Origin: Holdemania massiliensis | GTDB taxonomy: Bacteria > Bacillota_I > Bacilli_A > Erysipelotrichales > Erysipelotrichaceae | Assembly: GCF_022440805.1 (NCBI RefSeq) | Contig: NZ_JAKNTK010000001.1 | Coordinates: forward strand, 4,030,001 to 4,094,000 | DNA length: 64,000 nt | Reading direction: 5' to 3' | In this document: positions 16,821 through 25,804 of the stretch, one piece after another | How positions within the stretch are numbered: the first letter of the stretch is position 1 | How the letters are laid out: each line of letters starts with the position of its first letter | Notes under the pieces: model-generated | What the model was told of the DNA's origin: nothing | The model's database searches: none | Seen by the model: only the letters and a program-made list of their open reading frames with translations | Made by a program: the position numbers and the translations under genes

Positions 16821-17359
16821 TGATTTTCCTCCAGTAAAGCTTTGATTTTCAAAGTCATAGCGATTGTCTTGCCATCGATGATTTCGCCCCGCATGACCTG
16901 CTCGACTACCTCATCCAGAGGGACCTTGACGCAGTTGAGAAATTCATCTTCATCTAAATGCGTGCCGACAAAGGTTAGTCCTTTGGCCCAATACATTTGG
17001 ATGGTTTCTTCCAGGTAGGCCCCGGTAGGAACCATCTCCCCAATAAACTGGAAAGTTTCAGCGGTGTAGCCGGTTTCCTCCTGCAGTTCCCGTTTGGCCG
17101 TAATTAACGGTTCCTCGCCTGCTTCCCGCTTCCCAGCCGGAACCTCGCGCATGATTCGCTGTTGAGCATAACGAAACTGATCGACAAGCAGCAGTTCATT
17201 CTGATCCGTCAGTGCCGCGATCGCCACTCCGCCGGGATGCTCAACCACCTCACGGATTGTTTCTGTTCCGTCCGGCAGTCTGACTTCATCATGCCGGACA
17301 TGGATTAAGCGGCCCGTAAACACACGCTTCTGTGATTTTGTTTGTTCTATGAGTTCCAT
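16817..17359 (-). CDS. NUDIX hydrolase, ADP-ribose pyrophosphatase type
   Basis: This 180-residue protein has a perfect Nudix box at residues 76-98: G-x5-E-x7-REL-x-EE-x-GY, with all metal-binding Glu present. The HPGGVAIAAL segment before it and the QFRYAQQRIMREVPAG lead-in are those of ADP-ribose pyrophosphatases (NudF). It should split ADP-ribose into AMP and ribose 5-phosphate. The ATG at 17359 follows GAGGGGGAG; a longer in-frame reading is unlikely. First gene of a tightly packed three-gene operon. Confidence 0.9.
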   Translation of the reverse strand: MELIEQTKSQKRVFTGRLIHVRHDEVRLPDGTETIREVVEHPGGVAIAALTDQNELLLVDQFRYAQQRIMREVPAGKREAGEEPLITAKRELQEETGYTAETFQFIGEMVPTGAYLEETIQMYWAKGLTFVGTHLDEDEFLNCVKVPLDEVVEQVMRGEIIDGKTIAMTLKIKALLEENQ

Positions 17360-17865
17360 CTTCTCCCCCTCGTTTCTTTTTAATTCTGTTGATTCTATTT
17401 CATTTTCAGACTCTGATTTAGTTATAGAGAGATTTCGAAGAAAAATCAAGTTCAAAATCAGCTTCCTTTATTTTAATCAAAATCCTAGACTTCTTAAATC
17501 CTAATGAAACATTTAGCATAGGAAGTTCCAAGAAAGTCGATTATTCTTCTTCTCATTTGATCAGCTGAACCTAGGGCCAAGGTAACCCTGCGGTGACAAA
17601 GTCTCTCAATTCGGGAGTGAATTCGGTTTTTTATGAGCTTAAATCTTTTTCTGTGTTCTTTCTCATTGATGAGCTTGCGCTTGCGGACTTTCTTTCTAGC
17701 TGTTGTTCAGCTTGTGAAAGGGAATAAAGCACTGAGCTTCTCCTAGTCTTCTCTTTCTCCGCATTATTTTGCAAGAAGCAATAACGGAAGTCAAAATGAT
17801 GTGCTGGCTGATCCGTCTTCTCACCGAGTCTTTTTTTGTTTTGTGGTTTCGCTTTTCTGCTTGTC
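17360..17865. other. Intergenic region, no gene seen
   Basis: About 500 bp between divergent operons. It is AT-rich and has stops in all frames. A weak hairpin, AATTC/GAATT followed by CGGTTTTTT (about 17607-17630), is the only structure I noticed, and I do not call it a terminator. Confidence 0.5.
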
Positions 17866-17874
17866 TGGTATAAT
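17866..17874 (+). promoter_or_regulatory. Extended -10 promoter of the LCP gene
   Basis: TGGTATAAT, an extended -10 box, lies about 50 bp before the start codon. The -35 region is weak. Confidence 0.55.
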
Positions 17875-17925
17875 TAAAACGATCGTAATTTCAATTGAAT
17901 CTGAAATCATACTGAGGTGAATCCA

Positions 17926-18945
17926 ATGAAAAAAGGAGTAAGAATAGGGTTAATCATCATCGCTGTACTGTCCGCCATTGCCGGCTGTACTTATGCGGCG
18001 GCCAACTGGGCAATGGATTCCATGCTGAACCAAATCGAGCATGGTGAAAAAATCGCAAGCGAGGACGCGGCCATCGCACCGGAAGTCAGCGAAGCGGTAA
18101 AGGAACAGAACATTGTCAACATTGCGTTGTTTGGAGCAGACAACAGCCAGGGACCGACGGGAACCGATGAAGACCGCAGCGACGCGATGAAAATCATTTC
18201 TCTGGATTTTGACAACAAGAAGATCAAAATTACCTCGGTGGAGCGCGACGTGGTTGTGTGGATTCCTGGAGATCATCAGAAATACGGACATTTCAACTGG
18301 GCGTATTGGTTCGGCGGTCCTACCCTGGCGGTGCAAACACTGAACTACAATCTGGATCTGGATATTACGCAGTATGTAACCTTCAGCTTCAGCGCTGTGG
18401 AAAAGCTTGTCGACCTGATCGGCGGGGTCGATATTGAGCTGACCGCAAAGGAAGTCGGAGCGCTGCGGGGAAACACTAAAAACAGCGTGCATACCGGAAG
18501 CAACACCTTGAATGGCTATGATGCTATGTTATACTGCCGGCAGCGTTACATTGACAGCGACTTTGTCCGGATGGACCGGCAGAACAACGTCATCAACGCG
18601 ATCATCGCCAAACTGAAGCATAAAAATATTCTGGAGCTGATGGAAATTGTCAATACGATGCTGCCTTCAGTGACTACGAACTGCACCAATACGGAAATCA
18701 AAGATTATCTGATTTCCCTGCTGAGTTTTGATCTCAGCCACATTGAAACTTATAAGGAACCCAGCGGTGAATATGACGACATCATGCGATGTCCGGGATT
18801 GGGCGGTTATCTGGTGCGCAGCTACAGCGATATGGTTCGTCACCTGCACGCCAACATCTATGGCAATGACGAGTATGAGCCAAGTCAGACCGTGATCGAC
18901 AATGAGAAAAAAACCTATAAAACCTATGGAGAATTTAAGAAATAG
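17926..18945 (+). CDS. LytR-CpsA-Psr (LCP) family protein
   Basis: This 339-residue protein has an N-terminal membrane anchor (about 7-27) and an extracytoplasmic LCP domain. The domain runs from NIALFGADNS (about 62) through the conserved Asp/Arg region DEDRSDAMKIISLD to DFVRMDRQNNVI. LCP enzymes attach teichoic acids or other anionic glycopolymers to peptidoglycan. It is slightly shorter than the usual family members. The ATG at 17926 follows TGAGGTGA. It is monocistronic with its own terminator-like hairpin. Confidence 0.9.
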   Translation: MKKGVRIGLIIIAVLSAIAGCTYAAANWAMDSMLNQIEHGEKIASEDAAIAPEVSEAVKEQNIVNIALFGADNSQGPTGTDEDRSDAMKIISLDFDNKKIKITSVERDVVVWIPGDHQKYGHFNWAYWFGGPTLAVQTLNYNLDLDITQYVTFSFSAVEKLVDLIGGVDIELTAKEVGALRGNTKNSVHTGSNTLNGYDAMLYCRQRYIDSDFVRMDRQNNVINAIIAKLKHKNILELMEIVNTMLPSVTTNCTNTEIKDYLISLLSFDLSHIETYKEPSGEYDDIMRCPGLGGYLVRSYSDMVRHLHANIYGNDEYEPSQTVIDNEKKTYKTYGEFKK

Positions 18946-18974
18946 GCTGACTGCTGGAAATCATATTCACTGAT

Positions 18975-19003
18975 ATTTATAAGGATCTATAAATTGCTTT
19001 TTT
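18975..19003 (+). terminator. Probable terminator after the LCP gene
   Basis: Perfect ATTTATA (18975-18981) and TATAAAT (18988-18994), then GCTTTTTT. The stem is AT-only, so strength is uncertain. Confidence 0.5.
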
Positions 19004-19054
19004 GATTCTGCTTATTGGAAAAAACTGAAAAAGAAACAGAGAGAAGGAATTTTC

Positions 19055-19771
19055 ATGCCGGGTATCGGAACTTTGATTAATGCGGCAGCGGTGATCGGCG
19101 GCGGAGTTTTAGGGCTGATCTTTCGAAAAGGGTTGCCGCAGCGTTTTCAAGATACGCTGATGCAGGCGTTGGGTTTATCCACAATCTTCATCGGCATTGC
19201 CGGGACGCTGGAGAAAATGCTGATCCTTCATGGCGAAACGGTCAGCGCTGAAGGGACGATGCTGGCGGTGCTGTCTCTGGCTGCCGGCGCGCTGTTGGGC
19301 GAAGGAATCAACCTGGAAAAGCGCTTTGAACAGCTGGGACAGTGGCTGAAAAAGAAGACCGGAAGTGTACAGGATACATGCTTTTTAGAAGGTTTTATAA
19401 CAGCGTCCTTAACGATCTGTATTGGGGCGATGGCGATTGTCGGAGCGCTGCAGGATGGATTATCCGCAGATCCTTCTTTGTTAATCACCAAGGCGGTGCT
19501 GGACTTTTTAATCATTATGATTTTTACATCCGCTTTGGGCAAAGGGGCGATCTTTTCTGTCATTCCGTTGGTTTTGTTTCAGGGATCCATTACGCTGCTG
19601 GCTCAGTTCATTGCCCCGCTGCTGAGCGAGCCCATGATCGCCAATATTGCCATGATCGGTTCAATGCTGATCTTTTGTGTCGGTGTCAATCTGATGTTCA
19701 ACACCAAAATCAACGTCGCCAATTTGCTTCCCGCTTTGATCATCGCGGCAATTCTGACGCCGTGGTTTTAA
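19055..19771 (+). CDS. DUF554-family membrane protein
   Basis: This 238-residue protein has about seven transmembrane segments. It opens MPGIGTLINAAAVIGGGVLG and has an internal GALLGEGINLE, both hallmarks of DUF554 (YdfK/YqgA type). The family has a transporter-like look but no proven function. The ATG follows GAGAGAAGGA. It lies about 110 bp after the LCP gene with a hairpin between, so it is probably separate. Confidence 0.88.
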   Translation: MPGIGTLINAAAVIGGGVLGLIFRKGLPQRFQDTLMQALGLSTIFIGIAGTLEKMLILHGETVSAEGTMLAVLSLAAGALLGEGINLEKRFEQLGQWLKKKTGSVQDTCFLEGFITASLTICIGAMAIVGALQDGLSADPSLLITKAVLDFLIIMIFTSALGKGAIFSVIPLVLFQGSITLLAQFIAPLLSEPMIANIAMIGSMLIFCVGVNLMFNTKINVANLLPALIIAAILTPWF

Positions 19772-19810
19772 GTTTTCTGACAAATTTCAGGAAGAAAGGA
19801 GCAGTTGTTT

Positions 19811-19933
19811 ATGCTTTTCCCCATTTGCCAATCCGTTCAGGTATCGGACTTCGAATTGGATCTGAGCGGTATGCCTTCTTTGCGAAGTGCTAAACTGATC
19901 AGCGTCACCGGCAGCGGCAAACTGACAAAATAA
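19811..19933 (+). CDS. Possible small protein (40 residues)
   Basis: An ATG 9 bp after the strong ribosome site AAAGGAG (19796-19802) opens a frame reading MLFPICQSVQVSDFELDLSG followed by MPSLRSAKLI. I recognise nothing. It could be a genuine small protein or the start of a gene whose rest has been lost. The remainder of 19934-20201 shows no gene. Confidence 0.3.
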   Translation: MLFPICQSVQVSDFELDLSGMPSLRSAKLISVTGSGKLTK

Positions 19934-20201
19934 ATTATGCCAATAAAGGATACGGTCTATGCTTATCATTCTCTGGTTCAAGTAACGTTCAATCAAGTTC
20001 CGATCATTCAGATGATCATGTCTGGCTGTCCAATCTGTATTCAGAAAGCACTTTATTAACCCTATAAGAATTTCCTAACGATCCCAAGTAAAACAACTTT
20101 TTATTTATTGGCTTCTCAACTATTCAGTCTTCATGATGATATTTTATAGAAAATCCTTTGCCTATCATTATAAATCACGATAATATTTCTTTTTATGACG
20201 A

Positions 20202-20250
20202 TTATCGCGATATTATCGCGATTGTTTTTTTTATACAATTGCGATAAAAT
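20202..20250 (+). promoter_or_regulatory. Promoter of the AlbA_2 gene with tandem TATCGCGAT operators
   Basis: TTGTTT (20222-20227) and TAAAAT (20245-20250) are 17 bp apart. Immediately upstream sit two tandem units 11 bp apart, the palindrome TATCGCGATA (20203-20212) and TATCGCGATT (20214-20223). Half-site variants lie nearby: CACGATAAT at 20176-20184 and TTGCGATAAA at 20239-20248, the latter inside the promoter. The spacing of one helical turn suggests side-by-side dimers, probably of the encoded protein. Confidence 0.6.
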
Positions 20251-20277
20251 ACAGTTGATTACAACGGAGGGATCGTT

Positions 20278-21588
20278 ATGGATTTTATTGAAAGTAGTAA
20301 ATTAGAACTTAAAGAGTTGATCAACAGTGATTTTAAAAAAGAGATTATTGCATTTGCCAACACGGATGGAGGAGAAATTTATGTTGGTGTTAATAAACTA
20401 GGAAAGATCGTGGGCGTTGAAAACGCAGAGAAAGAAATGGAACGAATCAGCTGTATGATCCACGATGGTATCCATCCAGATCTGATTCCTTATACAACTA
20501 TTGATACGCTTCGAATTGACGGAAAAGACTTGATTCATGTCCAAATTTCTCGTGGTGGAAAACCACCCTATCATTTGACAGAAAAAGGATTAAAACCTAG
20601 CGGCGTTTATGTCCGCCATGGTGTAACTTCTATTCCAGCCAGTGAAGAAATGATTCGTGACTTAATCCGTCAAAGTGATGGATTAACCTTTGACAAAATG
20701 AGATCTTTAAATCAAGATTTAACCTTTCATTATGCCGAAGCTTATTTTATCAAGCGAAGTGTTGCCTTTAAATCAGAGAATCAAAGATCATTAGGTCTTA
20801 TTGATGCAGACGGTTATTACACAAATACCGCCTTGCTCCTATCCGACCAGTGCGAGCATACAGTTAAATGTGCAGTATTTGAAGGAACGGGAAAAACATT
20901 ATTTAAAACTCGGAAAGAGTTTAATGGATCACTATTAAAGCAACTGGAAGAAGCTTATGAGTATATTACTGTCTTTAATAATGTTCATGCTGACTTTGTT
21001 GGATTAGAGAGAATAGAATCATTTGATTATCCTGAGTATGCTTTGCGTGAAGCTTTACTGAATACATTGATCCATCGTGATTATAATTATTCAGGCAGTA
21101 CCATCATCAATATTTTTACAGATCGTATTGAATTTGTTTCCTTGGGCGGTTTAGTTAAGGGGCTTTCAACTACTGATATTCTGCGCGGTGTCTCACAGTC
21201 CCGGAATATGCTTTTGGCTCAAGTATTTTATCGTTTGAGATTAGTTGAGAGCTTCGGCACAGGAATTCAAAGAATTTTGGAAAGCTATCAGGAGACATCA
21301 CTTCATCCAGAATTTATACCCGGACCTTCCTCATTTATCACAGTCCTTCCTAATATGAATTACGCCGATATACTCCCAGATACTGATTTATCTGCTTCAG
21401 AAAGCAAAGTATTAAATTTATTAGCACAGAAAAGAGAAATCTCTCGCTCTGATGTAGAAAAACTATTAAATTGCTCAGCTTTCCCTGCTCGAAAACTTTT
21501 AAATTCATTAATTGCTAAAAATAAAATTCGTGTGCTAGGAAATGCCAGATCGACTAAATATGTTTTAGAAAACAATTCAAAAAAGTGA
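20278..21588 (+). CDS. Schlafen/AlbA_2-domain transcriptional regulator (RecG-like annotation)
   Basis: This 436-residue protein has an AlbA_2 (divergent AAA_4) domain at about residues 3-125 (ESSKLELKE, then FANTDGGEIYVGV). Next is an HATPase_c_4-type region at about 255-350 (YALREALLNTLIHRDYNYSG, then SFGTGIQRI). The C-terminal winged helix is at about 380-430. Such proteins are often annotated as RecG-like helicases, but they carry no helicase motifs and more probably act as regulators or in defence. It is AT-rich compared with flanking operons and stands alone with its own promoter and repeated operators, which suggests recent transfer. Confidence 0.85.
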   Translation: MDFIESSKLELKELINSDFKKEIIAFANTDGGEIYVGVNKLGKIVGVENAEKEMERISCMIHDGIHPDLIPYTTIDTLRIDGKDLIHVQISRGGKPPYHLTEKGLKPSGVYVRHGVTSIPASEEMIRDLIRQSDGLTFDKMRSLNQDLTFHYAEAYFIKRSVAFKSENQRSLGLIDADGYYTNTALLLSDQCEHTVKCAVFEGTGKTLFKTRKEFNGSLLKQLEEAYEYITVFNNVHADFVGLERIESFDYPEYALREALLNTLIHRDYNYSGSTIINIFTDRIEFVSLGGLVKGLSTTDILRGVSQSRNMLLAQVFYRLRLVESFGTGIQRILESYQETSLHPEFIPGPSSFITVLPNMNYADILPDTDLSASESKVLNLLAQKREISRSDVEKLLNCSAFPARKLLNSLIAKNKIRVLGNARSTKYVLENNSKK

Positions 21589-21646
21589 TCTATTTATCGA
21601 ATGCTGGCATGCAATAACAAGGATAAAAACAACTCCCATCAGAAAA

Positions 21647-21684
21647 TATCGGCTCTTTCTAAGTTTTGGGTAGCCGATAATTTT
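21647..21684 (+). terminator. Probable terminator after the AlbA_2 gene
   Basis: TATCGGCT (21647-21654) and AGCCGATA (21672-21679), then ATTTT. The region 21685-21941 shows no convincing gene. Confidence 0.55.
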
Positions 21685-21941
21685 AGCACTCCATAACAGA
21701 GGTGCTTTCAGTCTGTATTTTCGCAGATTTAAAGTACCTATTTTTCAAATAAAAAATTACAAAAAAAGTACCCTTTTGAATTGATTCTTGATGGAGGCTG
21801 CAGTAAAACACGAATTCTAGAATACAGCCGGCTAAAGATAAACAGTTACGTTTTAGGCACTTCCGCCTTATTTGGCCAAGAAAAAAACTACGCACAATTG
21901 TTGCAGCAGCTGAACATTTAAGTCTCTAACTACTAACTACT

Positions 21942-21991
21942 AAAAAAGCTACAACACATTCTCAGGAACAAAAGTGTTATAGCTTTTTTTT
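21942..21991. terminator. Bidirectional terminator between convergent genes
   Basis: AAAAAAGCTACAACAC (21942-21957) pairs with GTGTTATAGCTTTTTT (from 21974) with one G-T-type mismatch. It should end the SIS-PTS operon on the minus strand. Confidence 0.8.
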
Positions 21992-22007
21992 CGGTGATAA
22001 AGCTTTC

Positions 22008-23105
22008 TTACCGCAAGGGCTTCTGGTAATAACTTTCCGTCTTATAGGCAATCTTTTGCTTAAAGCGGGCAAAAAGCGGATGTTTGTTCCACCGCTGTAA
22101 ATCTTCGGCAACTTGCCAGGCAATCCATTGAAATAAAGGCAGGAAGACCAACGGTGTTAAAGCTTCCTCAAGCTGCCGGTTTAATGAAAAAGTAGTTGGC
22201 AGTGAATCGGAAGCCGTCACAGTTACAAGAACTGTCCGTTCTGTAACCTGGCGCGTCGCTTCGGCAATGGCGTTAATCCGATCTGCAGTTTCATCGCCGG
22301 GATTGAGGACAAACACAGTGTATTCCGGGGTTAACTGCAGGTTAGGGCCATGCAGATATTCCTCACTTTCGTAGGCGCAGGTTGGAATGCCGACGGTTTC
22401 CCCAATCTTCAGCGCGCCTTCCAGCGCCGCACCATAACAAGCTCCGGCGCCTATCACATAAACCTGACGCATCGACGTGATCATCGCATAATTACGTTTT
22501 ACCCAGACTTCGCTCTGTTTTACTGCTTCTCCATGGATCTGAATCGCTTCCTCTAACGCCTTCTCCGCTTCCTTCAATTGCTGCATTGAAATGCGCTGCT
22601 TTTCCTGGGCAATCCGCAAAGCAAACAACCATAAAAATAAAATCAACGTCACAACGCCTTGAGTAACATAGCCCACTTTTTCTTCGCCAACGCCCCAGTC
22701 GATCACGACATCGGCTTCCTGTTTAAAATCACTGTTGAGATTGCCCGTGATTCCAATAGCAAGCCGGCCTGCGGCTTTGATCGTTCGTAACGATTCAATC
22801 GCATTGGTGCTGCATCCGCTCTGCGACAAAACAGCGCAGAACCCAATACCGTCGAGCGAGTTTTCATAATGAACAAAGGTAAAGGGCGTGATCACACGGA
22901 CGCTTTGCCCTGATATCTTTTCCATCCAGCGCCGGGCACAGACGCAGCCGTTATAGGAAGATCCGGAGGCAATCAATAAGATCTCCCCCTGCGGCGCTTT
23001 GTTGTATGCCTGAATTATGACTTCGGTCAGAGTTCTTCGATTTCTAAAATTCTGAACCAGAACGGCATTGCTGGAAAGAATATAAGTCTGCATTGTGGGT
23101 TTCAT
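22008..23105 (-). CDS. Double-SIS-domain sugar-phosphate deglycase/isomerase, GfrE-like
   Basis: This 365-residue protein has two SIS domains as in the isomerase half of GlmS. The first is near 35-170 (ILLIASGSSYNGCVCARRW, then LSQSGCSTNAIESL). The second is near 205-350 (VYVIGAGACYGAALEGALK, then YESEEYLHGPNLQL). It lacks the glutaminase domain. In Salmonella, glucoselysine-6-phosphate deglycase GfrE is of this type and sits with a mannose-family PTS and an FrlB-like enzyme, the same set as here. It is last in the operon, 84 bp after the HAD gene. The ATG follows AGGAGGAGA. Confidence 0.75.
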   Translation of the reverse strand: MKPTMQTYILSSNAVLVQNFRNRRTLTEVIIQAYNKAPQGEILLIASGSSYNGCVCARRWMEKISGQSVRVITPFTFVHYENSLDGIGFCAVLSQSGCSTNAIESLRTIKAAGRLAIGITGNLNSDFKQEADVVIDWGVGEEKVGYVTQGVVTLILFLWLFALRIAQEKQRISMQQLKEAEKALEEAIQIHGEAVKQSEVWVKRNYAMITSMRQVYVIGAGACYGAALEGALKIGETVGIPTCAYESEEYLHGPNLQLTPEYTVFVLNPGDETADRINAIAEATRQVTERTVLVTVTASDSLPTTFSLNRQLEEALTPLVFLPLFQWIAWQVAEDLQRWNKHPLFARFKQKIAYKTESYYQKPLR

Positions 23106-23189
23106 CAGATTCTCCTCCTGAATAGAATTGAACTTTGTTTTTTGTTTGCGATTCAGGGCTGAATATAGAAAGTGAAACAGCGAAAGAAA

Positions 23190-23843
23190 TCAAATATGGA
23201 TTTCCTTCGCTTTCATCACATCCAATATTTCGCACAATCGCTGGATTGACTGCTGGGCCTGACTCTGATCAAATCCGAATCGGCGATCCTGTTTTGCCAG
23301 AACGTACATGCCGGCTGCAGCGGCAGCGGCAATGCCCACCGTGGAATCTTCAACAGCCAGACATCGGCTGCAGGGAAGTCCTAACTGAATTGCCGTATAG
23401 CGATAAATTTCCGGATCAGGTTTGCTTTTAACGAATTGTTCTCCGGAAACAATGACATCGAAATAAGCCGTGAGGCCGCACTGACTCAGCATCTGATCTA
23501 TCGCAGAACGCGGGGAAGAAGAAGCCAGCGCTGTCCTGACCCCTTCCCTTCTCAACTGGTTCAGCACGGGGAGGGCGTCCTGATCCAGCACTTCATCATA
23601 GCGAACCGGCCGCTCTTTCCAATATGCCCGGTAAAGCTCCTGCAGCTGGGTCATCGAGATGGCTTCCGGCCAGTAAGAAAGCGCCCACTGCCAGGTCATG
23701 CGGGATGACCATCCGACCGTCTTTCGATAACTTTCATCCTCCAGCGCAATTTGATGCGCCTGCATAAACTGCAGGAAACGCCTCATATAGACCGGTTCAC
23801 TGTCAACCAGCACACCGTCCATATCAAAGATCACAGCTGACAT
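23190..23843 (-). CDS. HAD-superfamily phosphatase/phosphoglucomutase-like
   Basis: This 217-residue protein opens SAVIFDMDGVLVDSEPVYMR, the HAD motif I with DxDG. Motif II is ASSSPRSAIDQML and motif III is KSKPDPEIY, with EDSTVGI completing motif IV. That places it in the beta-phosphoglucomutase-like subgroup. It lies between the two SIS-domain genes and may dephosphorylate or rearrange a sugar phosphate in the same pathway. The ATG at 23843 is four bases after the preceding stop (coupled). An in-frame TTG at 23858 overlapping the upstream gene is the alternative. Confidence 0.85.
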   Translation of the reverse strand: MSAVIFDMDGVLVDSEPVYMRRFLQFMQAHQIALEDESYRKTVGWSSRMTWQWALSYWPEAISMTQLQELYRAYWKERPVRYDEVLDQDALPVLNQLRREGVRTALASSSPRSAIDQMLSQCGLTAYFDVIVSGEQFVKSKPDPEIYRYTAIQLGLPCSRCLAVEDSTVGIAAAAAAGMYVLAKQDRRFGFDQSQAQQSIQRLCEILDVMKAKEIHI

Positions 23844-23847
23844 TTGC

Positions 23848-24858
23848 TTAATAATCAAACTGCCTGTAGTAACGGCGGAAAGCCAAGGAATGACCTGTAT
23901 GATGTTCCCAATGGGCAGCTAAACGGCCGGTTGTGATCGTTTCAAAAACCATTGGGCTGCAAATATCCGCAAACTTTTCATCAACACCCGGAATCAGATA
24001 GTCCGCTAAATCAATGACAACCTTCTTTTCCGCATATTGATTCAAGAACTTTTCAACCCGATCATCCAGTGGGCGGCAGGCGTCAACGCCTTTGACTAAG
24101 ATTACTAACGTATCTTCATCCACTAATTCCAGGGAACCATGGAAGAATTCCGGTGAGGAAACGGCTTTGGTCCGTTTCCACTGCATCTCTTCCAGGATGC
24201 ACATCGTAAACATGTAGACATCACCCCAAATTGTTCCTGAACCAACCCACATCTGATAGTCCTCTTTGTGGTACTGCTTGGCAATTTTGGCAGCCTCCGG
24301 TTCAAATTTTTCCTTAACCTGAATTAAGCCCTCATGGACATGTTCCATTTCCTGAACGAATTGTGGATAATCCGGAAACTCTCCGCGCAGCTCCGCCAAC
24401 TTTAACAAAATATAATAGAAGCTCAGATACGTGTTTTCAACTCCGCTGGAATCAATCAGACAGACATGATCAGCACATTCTGCCAGCGGTGTTTCCGCCT
24501 TAGTGATCGCTACGGTTTCAATTCCGCGTTCTTTGCACCACTTGACTACAGCGACAGTTTCCTTCGTATCTCCTGATTTACTTCCGGTAATAACAATCGA
24601 ATTGCTCGTCAGCTGCTTATGACCTTCCAGCATCAGCTCTGCGGCATTCACGCAATATACTGGAATTGAAGAATGATTTTCAACAACTTTCTTCATCGAA
24701 GTGAATTCCGCAGTCGTGCCCCCGACACCTGTCAAAAATAAATTTGTATAGCCCCGCTGGTGCAGCTCAGCGGCGATCGCTTCCAGTTCTTCACGCTTGG
24801 AAACGACCATCGCCCCCATCTTGAGATATTCATCCTTTTCAAATTTTAACATGTTCAT
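23848..24858 (-). CDS. SIS-domain fructoselysine/glucoselysine-6-phosphate deglycase (FrlB/GfrF-like)
   Basis: This 336-residue SIS protein has FLTGVGGTTAEF near 45, TGSKSGDTKETV near 95 and SSPEFFHGSLELV near 225. It ends in LAFRRYYRQFDY, which closely recalls the RRYYGGLVEY end of E. coli FrlB. FrlB enzymes cleave fructoselysine 6-phosphate to glucose 6-phosphate and lysine. The ATG at 24858 follows GGAG at about 11 bp; an earlier ATG at 24879 precedes that site and is rejected. It follows the PTS IID gene in one operon, so the PTS should deliver its phosphorylated substrate. Confidence 0.82.
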   Translation of the reverse strand: MNMLKFEKDEYLKMGAMVVSKREELEAIAAELHQRGYTNLFLTGVGGTTAEFTSMKKVVENHSSIPVYCVNAAELMLEGHKQLTSNSIVITGSKSGDTKETVAVVKWCKERGIETVAITKAETPLAECADHVCLIDSSGVENTYLSFYYILLKLAELRGEFPDYPQFVQEMEHVHEGLIQVKEKFEPEAAKIAKQYHKEDYQMWVGSGTIWGDVYMFTMCILEEMQWKRTKAVSSPEFFHGSLELVDEDTLVILVKGVDACRPLDDRVEKFLNQYAEKKVVIDLADYLIPGVDEKFADICSPMVFETITTGRLAAHWEHHTGHSLAFRRYYRQFDY

Positions 24859-24973
24859 CTTTTTGCTTTCTCCTTCCATGTTTTTTCACGATCTTGATCA
24901 TCATCGGTCTTTCCCGTCTTTTAGGCCTTTCCGATTTTTTATTGAAGTTGGATCTGCTTTCCCGTCTTTCTGC

Positions 24974-25804
24974 TTACGCCAAGAATCCAAAGAAGGCGCC
25001 GACAATTCCCACACCCATTAAAAGGAACGTCATCGGCAGCGGCTTCACGCCCTTTTTCAATAGCCAGTAAACGATGCCAAACAAGCACATCGGTACTAAG
25101 CCCGGTACGATTCCGTCTAAGATACCCTGCAATGCGGTTGCGGTTTCCCCCACGCCGACTGTGATGTTCAGGGTTACATACACCATTTCTGCCGTCATAG
25201 CTCCGGCAACGATCAAACCGACAATCGAAGCTCCGTAAGTCAGAAGCTGCATCGCTCCGGATTTTTCTACTTTCTGCAGGAAATCAGTTCCCAGGTTATA
25301 ACCCCAGAACGTGCAGAGATAACGCAGAACAAAGTGCGGAACATTGAAGATCAGTAAATACAGGATCGGACCGAGAATATTCCCCTGCAAAGCAAGTGAA
25401 GTTCCCACGCCGGTTGCCAGAATCCGCAGCGTTCCCCAGAAGAAGCTGTCGCCGATTCCAGCCAGCGGTCCCATTAATGCGGTCTTCACGGTAGAAACCG
25501 AAGTTTTGTCGAACGTTTCCGGATTCTTTGCGTTCAGTTCTTCCATCGCCGCGCTGATCCCTAACGGAAGCGTGATGATGAACGGAGTTGTATTGTAGAA
25601 TTCCATGTGCCGAACCATGGCGTCGGACAGGTCTTCTTCTTTGTATAATTTTTTCAATACCGGAAGCAGGGCATAACAGTAGCCTAAATGCATCTGACGT
25701 TCATAGTTCCAGGTGAATTCCATCGGAATTGAACGCCAGAAGACCTTCATCAAGTCTTTCTTCGTTATTTTGGTTTCCTGAGTTACCAACGGTTTAGAAG
25801 TCAT
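24974..25804 (-). CDS. PTS mannose-family transporter subunit IID
   Basis: This 276-residue protein shows the EIID family pattern: NYERQMHLGYCYALLPVL, MEFYNTTPFIITLPLGI and TALMGPLAGIGDSFFWGTLR, with hydrophobic C-terminal segments. It forms the membrane complex with IIC. The ATG at 25804 sits 8 bp after CAGGAGGTGG within the end of the IIC gene (11-bp overlap). Confidence 0.93.
   Translation of the reverse strand: MTSKPLVTQETKITKKDLMKVFWRSIPMEFTWNYERQMHLGYCYALLPVLKKLYKEEDLSDAMVRHMEFYNTTPFIITLPLGISAAMEELNAKNPETFDKTSVSTVKTALMGPLAGIGDSFFWGTLRILATGVGTSLALQGNILGPILYLLIFNVPHFVLRYLCTFWGYNLGTDFLQKVEKSGAMQLLTYGASIVGLIVAGAMTAEMVYVTLNITVGVGETATALQGILDGIVPGLVPMCLFGIVYWLLKKGVKPLPMTFLLMGVGIVGAFFGFLA

Noticed and set aside
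17607..17630. Weak hairpin followed by six T
   Set aside because: The stem is only five AT-rich pairs and no gene ends nearby.
20174..20250. Possible short CRISPR-like tandem repeat (TATCGCGAT units)
   Set aside because: Units are only about 10 bp, adjacent without spacers and confined to a promoter, so operators explain them better.
21683..21895. Minus-strand 70-codon frame between the AlbA_2 and SIS genes
   Set aside because: No ribosome site, no recognisable product and unusual composition. It lies between two terminators.
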